From Casp-actino5 sp038100275 (GTDB lineage Bacteria; Actinomycetota; Acidimicrobiia; Acidimicrobiales; Ilumatobacteraceae), in NCBI GenBank assembly GCA_038100275.1, contig JAYNVD010000006.1, forward strand, positions 1 to 64,000: a stretch of 64,000 nucleotides of DNA, given 5' to 3'. Positions 18,087 to 25,816 of the stretch are shown piece after piece. The notes under the pieces were generated by a model that was not told the origin of the DNA, searched no databases, and saw only the letters and a program-made list of their open reading frames with translations. How positions within the stretch are numbered: position 1 is the first letter of the stretch; each line of letters begins with the position of its first letter. The translations under genes were made by a program, and so were the position numbers.

Positions 18087-19694
18087 TTAGGAACTCAACC
18101 CCAGTACATCAGAGGCGTGGCCCTTGAGGCGCTTGTAATCGACCTTGCCATTGGCTGCTCGGCCAATGGTGTCGACCTCGATTACATGTTTTGGAGCCTT
18201 GTACGCGGCGAGCGTTGTCTTTACATGCGCAATCAAAGCTGCTCCATCGATGACGGCACCATCGCGAGGCTCAATGACTGCGGTCACTGCCTCCCCAAAC
18301 TTTTCATCGGGTACACCAACTGCAACAGCATCAAGCACTGTCGGGTGGGTCTTTAGCGCCTCTTCAACTTCTTCTGGGAAGACTTTCTCGCCACCGGTAT
18401 TAATACATACCGAGCCGCGACCGAGAAGGGTGATCGACCCGTCGTCTTCCACGATCGCGAAGTCACCTGGGCAGGAGTACCGCTTGCCGTCGATCACGAG
18501 GAATGTGCTCGCTGTCTTCGCTTCGTCTTTGTAATACCCGAGTGGTTGACGGCCGCCGACAGCGAGTCGACCCTGTGGGCGACCACCGGGCTTCAAAATG
18601 GTGTTGTCGTCGCCGATCACGACGCAGTGCTCACCAAGTTGGAACCGTGCGGTTTTGGCGGTGGAGCCTCCTCCAGAAGTTGAAGTTCCCATTCCAAGTG
18701 CTTCAGATGACGAGAAGGCGTCGTTCAGCACCATATTTGGGTGATGTTCGAGCAATCGCTGTTTGACCTCTTCTGACCACATCACACCCGATGAGGTAAT
18801 GCCGACGAGGCTTGCAAGATTCCATTTCCCTGGTGACGCGTCAAGCGCCTTCAGAATCGGCTTCCCAAATGCATCGCCGACCATCGACATCAAGTTGATG
18901 CCTTCGTTCTCGATGGCGTCAAGCAACTCAGCGGCATCAAAACTGCGATTCGTGAGCGTGACAATCGAACCACCCAAGCTCATCGCCGACAATCCAGGGA
19001 AGTTGCCGGTGCCATGCATCTGTGGACATGCCGGACAGAACTTTGGCCCCGGCCCGGCAAATTCAAGATCAGCAACGTCGCCCTCATCGGGGTACGGCGT
19101 GGCGAGGGCGCCTGACAGCACAACGATGAGGTCGTCCTGCCGCCACATCACACCCTTGGGCATTCCGGTGGTTCCACCGGTGTACAACATGTTGAGGTCA
19201 TCGCCGCTTCTCCCCCATGCCGGAACAACTCGCGAGGCCCCAGAGTTTGCGATGGTCTCGTACTCCTCAGCCCAGTCAGGGCATGGACCACTGCCATCAT
19301 CCACCCACAGCCACACCTTGATTTTCGGCAATGAACCCCTGATGGTGTCGATGAGGTCACTGAATGTTCCGTGGAACACCACTGCGCCAGCGTCGGCGTT
19401 ATCCCAGAGATATTTCAGTTCATCCGCGGTATAGCGATAGTTCGTATTCACCGGAACATACGCGGCCTTGAACGCCGCGAACATCGACTCCATGTATTCC
19501 GGGCCGTTGTAGAGGTATTGGGCGACTGCCTGCTGGCGTTCGAGCCCAGCATCGATGAGGTATTGCGCAATGCCATCAGCACGCCTATCAACCTCACCCC
19601 ATTTGAGGCGACGATCACCATGAATCAAGCAATCTTCATTCGGGATCTGATCAGCGACGCGCTCCCAGATATCGGCGTAATTCCAATTACCCAT
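18087..19694 (-). CDS. AMP-forming acyl-CoA synthetase, FadD19-like
   Basis: Second ligase of a tandem pair. The adenylation motif is the variant NMLYTGGTTGMPKGVMWRQ, and the N-terminus (NYADIWERVADQIPNEDCLI) together with DDLIVVLSGAL is of the type seen in FadD19-like enzymes, which in mycobacteria activate branched C24 sterol side-chain acids. The catalytic lysine is in IGRAANGKVDYKRLKG near the C-terminus. Start ATG at 19694 has GAGGGAG upstream. The gene begins the leftward pair with the ligase at 16545. A sterol or branched-chain substrate is inferred from similarity only; no other sterol genes such as ring-degradation enzymes are visible in the window. Confidence 0.9.
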   Translation of the reverse strand: MGNWNYADIWERVADQIPNEDCLIHGDRRLKWGEVDRRADGIAQYLIDAGLERQQAVAQYLYNGPEYMESMFAAFKAAYVPVNTNYRYTADELKYLWDNADAGAVVFHGTFSDLIDTIRGSLPKIKVWLWVDDGSGPCPDWAEEYETIANSGASRVVPAWGRSGDDLNMLYTGGTTGMPKGVMWRQDDLIVVLSGALATPYPDEGDVADLEFAGPGPKFCPACPQMHGTGNFPGLSAMSLGGSIVTLTNRSFDAAELLDAIENEGINLMSMVGDAFGKPILKALDASPGKWNLASLVGITSSGVMWSEEVKQRLLEHHPNMVLNDAFSSSEALGMGTSTSGGGSTAKTARFQLGEHCVVIGDDNTILKPGGRPQGRLAVGGRQPLGYYKDEAKTASTFLVIDGKRYSCPGDFAIVEDDGSITLLGRGSVCINTGGEKVFPEEVEEALKTHPTVLDAVAVGVPDEKFGEAVTAVIEPRDGAVIDGAALIAHVKTTLAAYKAPKHVIEVDTIGRAANGKVDYKRLKGHASDVLGLSS

Positions 19695-19751
19695 GACGAA
19701 CTCCCTCTGCCAGTGACGCCCCCCGACGTCGATAAACCAGCGATGTGAAGA

Positions 19752-20351
19752 TTACCGCTCGAGCACTACGCGGTCGATATCGAGGCGGGGTCGACGCTCG
19801 CCATACCCGGTCGGGTCAGGAACACCGACAGTCATCACCATCGTCGATACCAATGAGGTGTTCGCCAGCATGTTGGCGTCGAGGCCAGCTGCGTCGTAGC
19901 CAAGCATTGGGCCACATCCAAGGCCGAGGGCGCGAATGCCAAGGATGAGGTACCCCGTTTGCAACCACGTTTGATGCCGGGCAGTTGCTTCACGCCGTGC
20001 ATCATCGAGAAAGAAGTCTCGAGCATTCGGGATGTGCGGTACGACCTCGGCGAGCGCGTCGTGAAAGTTCGTCTCGGCACACACCACGGTAAGCACTGGC
20101 GCTGCTTCTGCTTGTTCACGATTTGATCCACCGAGGTGCTCAAGAACTTGCGCCTTTGCGTCAGCACTTTTCGCAACGATGAGGCGCAGCGGCTGAATGT
20201 TCATTGTCGTCGGAGCCCACTTCACCATGTCGTAGAGGGCTTCGATCTGAGCATCGCTCACGGGAGTATCGAGAAATGTCTTGGCGGTATGCGCCTCAGA
20301 GAACAACTGGGCGACGGCGTTATCGGCAATAGGAGATGACATGTCAGACAT
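19752..20351 (-). CDS. Nitroreductase-family protein, RutE-like malonic semialdehyde reductase
   Basis: FMN-dependent NAD(P)H oxidoreductase of the short RutE/HadB branch (199 residues). Family blocks are LFSEAHTAKTFLDTPVSD at the N-terminus, YDMVKWAPTTMNIQPLRLI for FMN binding, and the C-terminal VGVPDPTGYGERRPRLDIDRVV. RutE relatives reduce malonic semialdehyde to 3-hydroxypropionate, which would fit odd-chain or pyrimidine catabolism. No other rut genes are nearby, so the role is tentative. Two in-frame ATG codons (20351 and 20342) are possible starts. It is divergent from the acyl-CoA ligase at 20459. Confidence 0.85.
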   Translation of the reverse strand: MSDMSSPIADNAVAQLFSEAHTAKTFLDTPVSDAQIEALYDMVKWAPTTMNIQPLRLIVAKSADAKAQVLEHLGGSNREQAEAAPVLTVVCAETNFHDALAEVVPHIPNARDFFLDDARREATARHQTWLQTGYLILGIRALGLGCGPMLGYDAAGLDANMLANTSLVSTMVMTVGVPDPTGYGERRPRLDIDRVVLER

Positions 20352-20458
20352 TGTTGCGGTGGCGGCAACAAGCGGCGAAGTTGGGCAAGTTGTTGGAGTT
20401 GGTTTGCTGTGCGCTGTCCTACTCGCACGACAAACCTTCCGCCTGCTACAACGACATT

Positions 20459-21928
20459 GTGCCGCTTATTTCGTTTCCACAACGTTTGTCCGATCTTGCC
20501 GACGCCCTGCCCGACAGGCCAGCGGTTGTCTGCAATGGCAGGTCAATTTCTCGGTCTGAACTCGAACGTGCCGGGAACCGTCTTGCACGCGACCTTGCCG
20601 ACCGTGGCGTCGGCCATGGCGACTTTGTGACGGTTGCGCTGCCGAACTCGATCGACTGGTTCGTGACCTATGTCGCGGTCTGGAAGTTAGGCGCAACCCC
20701 TCAGCCGGTGTCCGCAAAACTGCCACCTCGAGAGTTGGCAGCGATTGTTGAACTTGCGTCGCCAAAAGTGGTTGTAGGTGTCGAACCCGACAGCGACATG
20801 GCAACACTGTTGCCAGCAGGAGTGCACTGCCTCCCGAAGGGATACGAACCCTCGTCCGACTACTCAGATCAACCGCTTCCCGATGCGACATCGCCAGCCT
20901 GGAAGGCCCCAACATCTGGAGGTTCAACCGGGCGACCGAAACTCATCGTCTCAGGCGACCCGGCGATCGTTGACACCGATGCGGCCCCAGCGATGATGAT
21001 GAGCCACGACGGATGTCTCGTCATGCCCGGACCGCTCTATCACAACGGACCTGCGGTGTGGTCGTGCCAGGCCTTGCTGTGCGGCTCAACGGTCGTGCTG
21101 CTTGAGCGGTTCGATGCAGAAGCAACTCTTGCGGCAATTGAAGAACACGGCGCAGATGTCGTCTACATGGTGCCAACGATGATGAAGCGGATCCTTCGTC
21201 TCGATGACGACGTTCGCTTTCACTACGACCTCTCGAGTTTGCGGGTGGTCTGGCATCTCGCGGAGCCGTGCCCACAGTGGTTAAAGCAGGCATGGATCGA
21301 CTGGCTCGGCCCCGAGCGCATTGTCGAGTTGTATGCGGGCACTGAGGCACAGGCGGTCACGATTATTACTGGCACCGAGTGGCTGGAACATCGTGGTTCG
21401 GTCGGTCGTGTTGACCAGGGTGAGATCAAGGTGTGTGACCCAGATGGCAATGAACTTCCTGCTGGCGAGCAGGGAGAGGTCTGGATGCGCTCAAGTCACC
21501 GCGATACGCCAACGTACCTGTATCTCGGCGCCGAGGCGAAACAACTTGATGGCGGCTGGGAGTCGCTTGGTGACCTTGGCTGGTTTGACGAGGATGGCTA
21601 TCTCTATCTCGGTGACCGTCTTGCAGACATGATTCTCACCGGCGGCTCAAACGTGTACCCCGCCGAGGTCGAATCTGCGCTTCAAGAGCATCCAGATGTG
21701 AAGTCGGTGGTTGTCATTGGTTTGCCAGATGACGACAGGGGGAACTCTGTGCATGCAATTGTTGAAGCCGACCCGAACGTCTTGAGCACCGAAGATTTGC
21801 TTGCCTTCGCCGCAGAACGACTTGCGAAATACAAGTTGCCACGGTCAGTCGAATATGTCGATGAACCGCTGCGTGATGATGCCGGCAAGGTTCGGCGAAA
21901 CGCACTGAAGGCTGACCGCACCTCGTAG
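20459..21928 (+). CDS. AMP-forming acyl-CoA synthetase, third copy
   Basis: Acid:CoA ligase with the variant A3 motif KAPTSGGSTGRPKLIVS, the A5 block VELYAGTEAQAVTII, DLGWFDEDGYLYLGDRLADM and the hinge, and a C-terminal DAGKVRRNALK lysine. The open frame extends upstream to 20336, but homology starts at PLISFPQRLSDLADALPDRP, so the GTG at 20459 is preferred. This gives 489 residues, as in bile-acid/steroid CoA ligase-type relatives. No good ribosome site is visible at any candidate. It is the last catabolic gene before the tRNA-Leu and reads toward it. Confidence 0.87.
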   Translation: MPLISFPQRLSDLADALPDRPAVVCNGRSISRSELERAGNRLARDLADRGVGHGDFVTVALPNSIDWFVTYVAVWKLGATPQPVSAKLPPRELAAIVELASPKVVVGVEPDSDMATLLPAGVHCLPKGYEPSSDYSDQPLPDATSPAWKAPTSGGSTGRPKLIVSGDPAIVDTDAAPAMMMSHDGCLVMPGPLYHNGPAVWSCQALLCGSTVVLLERFDAEATLAAIEEHGADVVYMVPTMMKRILRLDDDVRFHYDLSSLRVVWHLAEPCPQWLKQAWIDWLGPERIVELYAGTEAQAVTIITGTEWLEHRGSVGRVDQGEIKVCDPDGNELPAGEQGEVWMRSSHRDTPTYLYLGAEAKQLDGGWESLGDLGWFDEDGYLYLGDRLADMILTGGSNVYPAEVESALQEHPDVKSVVVIGLPDDDRGNSVHAIVEADPNVLSTEDLLAFAAERLAKYKLPRSVEYVDEPLRDDAGKVRRNALKADRTS

Positions 21929-21934
21929 ACAAGA

Positions 21935-22023
21935 TGGTGCCCGGGGCGGGACTTGAACCCGCACGGCTCTTTCGAGCCAGGGGGGTTTAAGCCCCCCGTG
22001 TCTGCCAATTCCACCACCCGGGC
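21935..22023 (-). tRNA. tRNA-Leu (anticodon UAA)
   Basis: Complete cloverleaf on the minus strand. The 7-bp acceptor GCCCGGG (22023-22017) pairs with CCCGGGC (21945-21939), discriminator A is at 21938 and a genomically encoded CCA lies at 21937-21935. The anticodon arm is GGGGG-CTTAAAC-CCCCC, giving anticodon TAA. A long class II variable arm (GGCTCGAAAGAGCC) and the T-arm GGTTCAAGTCC confirm a leucine tRNA. A TATCGT hexamer about 10 bases upstream on the minus strand could be its -10 box. A reading frame that runs through it on the same strand is an artefact. Confidence 0.96.
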
Positions 22024-22061
22024 GCCACCACCACGATAGGCCGCGAAGGGCAATTCACGAC

Positions 22062-22424
22062 CTACGCAACACGACGATCAGTCGACACGACCGGAACAAC
22101 CAGTGGCTCGAGTTCGGCCCATAGTTCGCCACGAACTCGATCGGCCTCTGGCGAATCGAGCGAATGCACGACTACTGCTCCCTCAACAAGGTCGGCAACG
22201 ACTGCCGCCCACGGTCGATCTTTCACCCGCACCGAAACAACCGCTGCGGCTCCGGCACCCTCACCTCGGCGACGGCGAATCGATCGATCAACGCCAACGA
22301 TGCGAGGTGGCGAGCGAAAGACCGGCACCGAAAAGCCCATGCGTTGCAATGTCGAGCCAATAACGCGCACTGCACTTGCAAAATCAAGAGCAGTCGAACG
22401 GTCAGGTGGGCTCGAAGAGGACAT
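22062..22424 (-). CDS. Hypothetical protein
   Basis: An open frame of about 120 residues whose product I do not recognise. It begins with a serine/proline-rich stretch, then DFASAVRVIGSTLQRMGFSVPVFR, a basic patch SIRRRRGEGAG, a probable beta-strand segment AAAVVSVRVKDRPWAAVVAD and an acidic C-terminal part. No signal peptide or membrane segment. The compact alpha/beta pattern with a central RSIRRRRG patch suggests a soluble, perhaps nucleic-acid-associated protein, but that is weak. ATG at 22424 is chosen; a GTG at 22457 would add 11 residues and abut the divergent nuclease gene. It lies directly downstream of nothing in its direction but the tRNA-Leu. Confidence 0.6.
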   Translation of the reverse strand: MSSSSPPDRSTALDFASAVRVIGSTLQRMGFSVPVFRSPPRIVGVDRSIRRRRGEGAGAAAVVSVRVKDRPWAAVVADLVEGAVVVHSLDSPEADRVRGELWAELEPLVVPVVSTDRRVA

Positions 22425-22474
22425 ACCGACACTCTGCCAACAGGGTGTGACAGCCAATCGCTAACGTCACTCAG

Positions 22475-23416
22475 GTGGAGAGCGCGAACTCATCAGGTCG
22501 ACTGAGCCCGACTCAGGAACGTACCCTCGACCTCCTCCGCCGACCATCTGAACCTGTCGTCTTCGATCCACAACAGATTGCGTCGTTCATCGGCGATTTC
22601 AGCGACGCGCTCGAGCACCTCTCACAGCGGGTTGAGGCACTGAACAAAACGCTGTTCATTAGCAAGGGCATGCTCACCTCGGTATTGGGCTGCGAGGTGC
22701 ACTTCCAACAAAAAGATGAGTTTGCGTGGAATGTCGCAACTGCAATCGGAACGGTTGCACACCGGGCGATTGAACTGCTCACCGGTTGGCGCGGCGCCCC
22801 CTACCCCGCGACTCTTGTCGACGAGTCGATCGCGCGCCTGAGCGAAAAGCCGAACAGCCTCGGAGATTTCCTCACCACCATGACCGACGGCGACAGAGCG
22901 GATCTCACCAATGCGGCAACTGACAGGGTGGTGAAGTTCACCGAAAGCTTTCCGCCGCTACAGCAAAGCTTCATCCCGGTGGCTGAGTCATCAATTCGAT
23001 GGCCAGAGAGCGGAACGATCGTTCTCGGTGGCAAAAGCGACCTCACCCTCGGGCGCGCCGAACTTGGCGAAAGTCGGAAAGTCATCATTGACCTCAAAAC
23101 CGGTGGAGCATGGCCGAACCATATGGACGAGCTCCGCTTCTACGCGCTACTCGAAACCCTTCGAACCGGAATTCCGCCACGGCTCATTGCCGGCTTCTAT
23201 CTCGACGCCGGGCGCGCCGTGCCTGAGCACGTGACGTTAGAGACGCTCAGTTCAGCTATGCGGCGAACACTCGATGGCATCGGCCGGGCAGTTGAACTTC
23301 TTGAGGGGCGAGAGGCGTCGAAACGGCCGCAATCATCGTGTCGTTGGTGTCCACTTGCCGCACAGTGCGAAGAGGGCAGCGCCTGGATCGAAGAGCAATC
23401 AGCCGATCGCGACTAA
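22475..23416 (+). CDS. Stand-alone RecB/Cas4-like PD-(D/E)XK nuclease with probable Fe-S cluster
   Basis: PD-(D/E)XK superfamily nuclease, about 313 residues. The N-terminal core shows LTSVLGCEVHFQQ followed by GTVAHRAIELLTG, matching the RecB-nuclease pattern in which a His precedes the active site. The metal-binding core is GGKSDLTLG, then KVIIDLKTG (Asp...Asp-x-Lys), then ELRFYALLETLRTG (the QxxxY-like helix). Four cysteines occur in the AddB/Cas4 arrangement: one near residue 73 before the nuclease core and three near the C-terminus (CRWCPLAAQC), so a 4Fe-4S clasp is likely. No helicase or CRISPR genes are adjacent, so it acts alone or with a distant partner, probably in DNA repair. GTG start at 22475. 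Confidence 0.82.
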   Translation: MESANSSGRLSPTQERTLDLLRRPSEPVVFDPQQIASFIGDFSDALEHLSQRVEALNKTLFISKGMLTSVLGCEVHFQQKDEFAWNVATAIGTVAHRAIELLTGWRGAPYPATLVDESIARLSEKPNSLGDFLTTMTDGDRADLTNAATDRVVKFTESFPPLQQSFIPVAESSIRWPESGTIVLGGKSDLTLGRAELGESRKVIIDLKTGGAWPNHMDELRFYALLETLRTGIPPRLIAGFYLDAGRAVPEHVTLETLSSAMRRTLDGIGRAVELLEGREASKRPQSSCRWCPLAAQCEEGSAWIEEQSADRD

Positions 23417-23458
23417 CGACCAGCGAGACAACACATTCGCCTCACGGCCGAAATCTGC

Positions 23459-24307
23459 CTACGAAATCACTCTTACGGTTGCGCCGAAATCGAGATGATC
23501 CCACACCATCACGGCATCTTCAGGCAACGCCCGTATACATCCATTTGAGTCGCCCCACAGTTCCTTGGTTCCGACTGACTCGAGCGGCTGCACATACTCG
23601 CCGTTCGGATAGATCGGCACCGAATGAAACCCGACGCGAGCACCTTGGAATTTTCCGTACGTGAATACGACGAAATGTGACATCTCGGAATACGAGCCAG
23701 TGAGAATCGACGAAGCCTCAAGACTGCGCTGCTCGACTTCATAATCGCCCGGATCAGGCTGATCTCTTGCCGTCGTCACCGGAAACACATGGATAATTGC
23801 ATCGTCCGCACATAGCCATGCTCGTTGAAAATCGCGATCGAGAACCGCTGCGTCGCCAAGACCCTCGCATGTCGCCACGTCGGGTTCAGGTGGCGGAGGT
23901 TCGAGCCACAATTTCAACAATTCGAGCGTTTGCTGACCCGCAATGCCGTCAATGATGATTTCAAAGGACGGGTCCTGATTCGCCTGAAATGTTCGCACCG
24001 CAACCCGCGTCTGCTCATCGAAAACTTCGTCTGCCGAATCCTCTAGCCAGCCCCGACTGTTGAGATGCCGTTCAAGACACATCACCTCTTCAGACTCGAC
24101 ACCAACTTTTAAGACCGATGAGACCGTGCAGTCTCCTTCGACAACCGGAATCGTCGTCGTAGTCGTGGTTGGTGGAGCCGTCGTTGATGTCGGAGCGACT
24201 GTTGGCTCAACTAAGGAAGTTGACGTAGCGGGGTCCGCGGTCGTTGAACCCGAACACGCCGATATGAAGAGCGCACCAAGCATCATCAACGCCGTGGGCT
24301 TTTGCAT
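23459..24307 (-). CDS. Lipoprotein L,D-transpeptidase with peptidoglycan-binding domain
   Basis: Envelope enzyme that forms or exchanges 3-3 peptidoglycan cross-links. The N-terminus is a lipoprotein signal with lipobox FISAC (Cys18), followed by a Thr/Pro/Ser-rich linker (about residues 20-55). A peptidoglycan-binding-1 helix bundle (EEVMCLERHLNSRGWL ... DGIAGQQTLELL) comes next. The C-terminal YkuD catalytic domain has the His in RVGFHSVPIYP and the nucleophile cysteine in DSNGCIRALPEDA. ATG at 24307 is chosen because it puts the signal sequence at the N-terminus; longer frames upstream add an implausible basic leader. Export and lipid anchoring to the outside of the membrane are expected. 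Confidence 0.9.
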   Translation of the reverse strand: MQKPTALMMLGALFISACSGSTTADPATSTSLVEPTVAPTSTTAPPTTTTTTIPVVEGDCTVSSVLKVGVESEEVMCLERHLNSRGWLEDSADEVFDEQTRVAVRTFQANQDPSFEIIIDGIAGQQTLELLKLWLEPPPPEPDVATCEGLGDAAVLDRDFQRAWLCADDAIIHVFPVTTARDQPDPGDYEVEQRSLEASSILTGSYSEMSHFVVFTYGKFQGARVGFHSVPIYPNGEYVQPLESVGTKELWGDSNGCIRALPEDAVMVWDHLDFGATVRVIS

Positions 24308-24369
24308 GAGATGACAACGTAATCGTCGACCCGACGGGTGCCGAGGCAGGATGCTGGCAGCCATGGCTC

Positions 24370-24966
24370 TTACACCGTCATGAGCGCGACCGGAACTCCG
24401 AGGCCAGCACTCGACTTAACTGTTGAAATCTGGCGACCTTGCTGAACAGCTTGTTTAGGTTCGGTCACCAAGTCACCAGCGTTGGCAATGATTTCATCAA
24501 AGGACTGAGTGGCGAGCACAAATCCCCACAACTCTGTCGTCGTGACATCTGCACGTTCGACAACTTCAATGATGACACCACCGTCACCGATGCGGTGAAA
24601 GCCCTGGCGGATTTCTCCAACTTCTCGCACCCGCTTCAAGGGACATCCGGTTACATCAGCAACCGAGGAACAGGTTCGATCGAGATCGTTTGTCATCAAC
24701 ACGACGTGGTCGACAAAGCAACCCGCCGAGTCAGCCGATTCAGGAAGTTCCACGAATGCTCCGCATTCAACGCCATCGATGATGGAGCCCGACCGCACAC
24801 CGCTGATCGCGATGTTGAACGCCCCGGTCGGAAGGTGGTTTGCCGGCCAGATCAGCGAGGCGTTCGCGGTATGCGCAAACGACATCTCTCCTGCGTTACA
24901 CAGAGATACGCCAGTGAGGCCCCACGGTGCTGGGGGACCTCCGATAATCAGTTGAACAGAACGCAC
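24370..24966 (-). CDS. VOC/glyoxalase-like domain protein
   Basis: Soluble protein of about 198 residues with two beta-alpha-beta-beta-beta-like halves. The central segment VDHVVLMTNDLDRTCSSVAD is the typical first strand and helix of a vicinal-oxygen-chelate fold, and DGGVIIEVVERADV resembles the strand carrying the C-terminal metal ligand. The N-terminal half (RSVQLIIGGPPAPW ... LPTGAFNIAISGV) is probably a diverged first half. A GTG at 24966 is used as start. It follows the bL37 gene by 9 bases on the same strand. Substrate unknown; the metal site seems incomplete, so a binding role is possible. Confidence 0.7.
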   Translation of the reverse strand: MRSVQLIIGGPPAPWGLTGVSLCNAGEMSFAHTANASLIWPANHLPTGAFNIAISGVRSGSIIDGVECGAFVELPESADSAGCFVDHVVLMTNDLDRTCSSVADVTGCPLKRVREVGEIRQGFHRIGDGGVIIEVVERADVTTTELWGFVLATQSFDEIIANAGDLVTEPKQAVQQGRQISTVKSSAGLGVPVALMTV

Positions 24967-24975
24967 CGAAATGCG

Positions 24976-25062
24976 TCAGCCACGTCCCATGTTGGGACGC
25001 TTGCCGTGGTTCGCTTTTGAGCGACGGAGGCGAGCCTTGCGCTTCTTCGTCTTCTTTGACAT
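24976..25062 (-). CDS. Mini ribosomal protein bL37
   Basis: A 28-residue, strongly basic protein. Its C-terminal SKANHGKRPN is the recognisable signature of the actinobacterial 50S mini-protein bL37 known from mycobacterial ribosome structures, preceded by the usual Lys/Arg run (KKTKKRKARLRR). ATG at 25062 and TGA at 24976-24978 are read directly. It is the first gene of a leftward unit with the VOC-like gene, and is divergent from thioredoxin. The gene is too short for standard gene callers and is easily missed. Confidence 0.85.
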   Translation of the reverse strand: MSKKTKKRKARLRRSKANHGKRPNMGRG

Positions 25063-25249
25063 AGGGATGAAATCCTACGGCTGATGTCGGTAACTCCCAC
25101 CCGCAACTCAGCGAATCGGCCAAGAAAACACAGCTACGTGCTGTGTTGTGCCCGATGACACACAAGAAACGCAACCACGGCGGAATGAATTAGCCGGCGT
25201 TGATGTTTTACTAAATGGCTGCAATTTCGCACCCGAATGGAGAATCAGT

Positions 25250-25624
25250 ATGTCGACCACGAACCTCACCCTTGACTCATTCGAGCCAACCGTCACGTCA
25301 GACGGCATCACCATTGTCGACTTTTGGGCTGAATGGTGCGGTCCTTGCAAAATGTTCGGTCCAATTTTTGAAGAGGTCTCAGATTCAAATCCAGACGTGA
25401 CCTTTGCGAAGGTCGACACCGAAGCCGAGCAACAGCTCGCAGGCTCTCTCGGCATCATGTCAATTCCAACCGTGATGATCTTCCGTGACGGCATTCAGTT
25501 GTTCGCCCAGCCCGGCGCCCTTCCCAAGGGCGCACTCGAGGACCTTCTCGGTCAAGTGCGAAATCTCGACATGGACGAGATCCGTGCTCAACTCGCGGAA
25601 GAGAGCAACGAAGCCGCTGAGTGA
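25250..25624 (+). CDS. trxA: Thioredoxin
   Basis: Thiol-disulfide oxidoreductase of 124 residues. The active site WAEWCGPCKMFGP contains the canonical CGPC, and SIPTVMIFRDG has the cis-proline. A C-terminal extension (RNLDMDEIRAQLAEESNEAAE) is about 15 residues longer than E. coli thioredoxin and acidic. Start ATG at 25250 has GGAG 7 bases upstream; the frame continues further upstream but without homology. A 6C-type small RNA begins about 16 bases after the stop and supplies the terminator for read-through transcripts. Confidence 0.95.
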   Translation: MSTTNLTLDSFEPTVTSDGITIVDFWAEWCGPCKMFGPIFEEVSDSNPDVTFAKVDTEAEQQLAGSLGIMSIPTVMIFRDGIQLFAQPGALPKGALEDLLGQVRNLDMDEIRAQLAEESNEAAE

Positions 25625-25640
25625 CTTAGCTACATAGATC

Positions 25641-25746
25641 TGGCGGGGTTCCCCCCACCTCGCCACGGTGTCAAATCCCCCCACAGACACCGAAGTTGAC
25701 ACCCGGAACGAGCATTCCCCCCGCTTGTTCCGGGTGTCTTATTTTT
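25641..25746 (+). ncRNA. 6C-type small RNA with three C6-loop hairpins
   Basis: Three consecutive hairpins each present a run of exactly six C in the loop. Hairpin 1 is TGGCGGGG/CCTCGCCA (25641-25648 / 25658-25665) with loop C at 25651-25656. Hairpin 2 is CGGTGTC/GACACCG (25666-25672 / 25686-25692) with loop C at 25677-25682. Hairpin 3 is a 12-bp perfect stem (25698-25709 / 25727-25738) with loop C at 25717-25722 and a T-rich tail. The Rfam 6C RNA family of actinobacteria is defined by C6 loops in hairpins, normally two; here there are three. A TACATA hexamer at 25631-25636 is a candidate -10 box placing the 5' end near 25641-25643. C-rich loops could pair with G-rich ribosome sites of target mRNAs. 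6C assignment is by structure and motif, not by search. Confidence 0.8.
25698..25746 (+). terminator. Intrinsic terminator formed by hairpin 3 of the 6C RNA
   Basis: GACACCCGGAAC (25698-25709) pairs perfectly with GTTCCGGGTGTC (25727-25738) across a 17-base loop containing C6, followed by TTATTTTT (25739-25746). The long GC-rich stem and U tract make this the clearest intrinsic terminator in the window. It serves both the small RNA and thioredoxin transcripts. Confidence 0.9.
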
Positions 25747-25816
25747 CACCGTCACCGTTGCAAACTGCAGGTCACGCACCAACCGGCTGATTCATCGTCG
25801 AATCAGTTCTCTGACC

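Noticed and set aside
21682..22053. Long minus-strand reading frame through the tRNA-Leu
   Set aside because: It runs across a complete tRNA and antisense to the acyl-CoA ligase; composition is that of a shadow frame.
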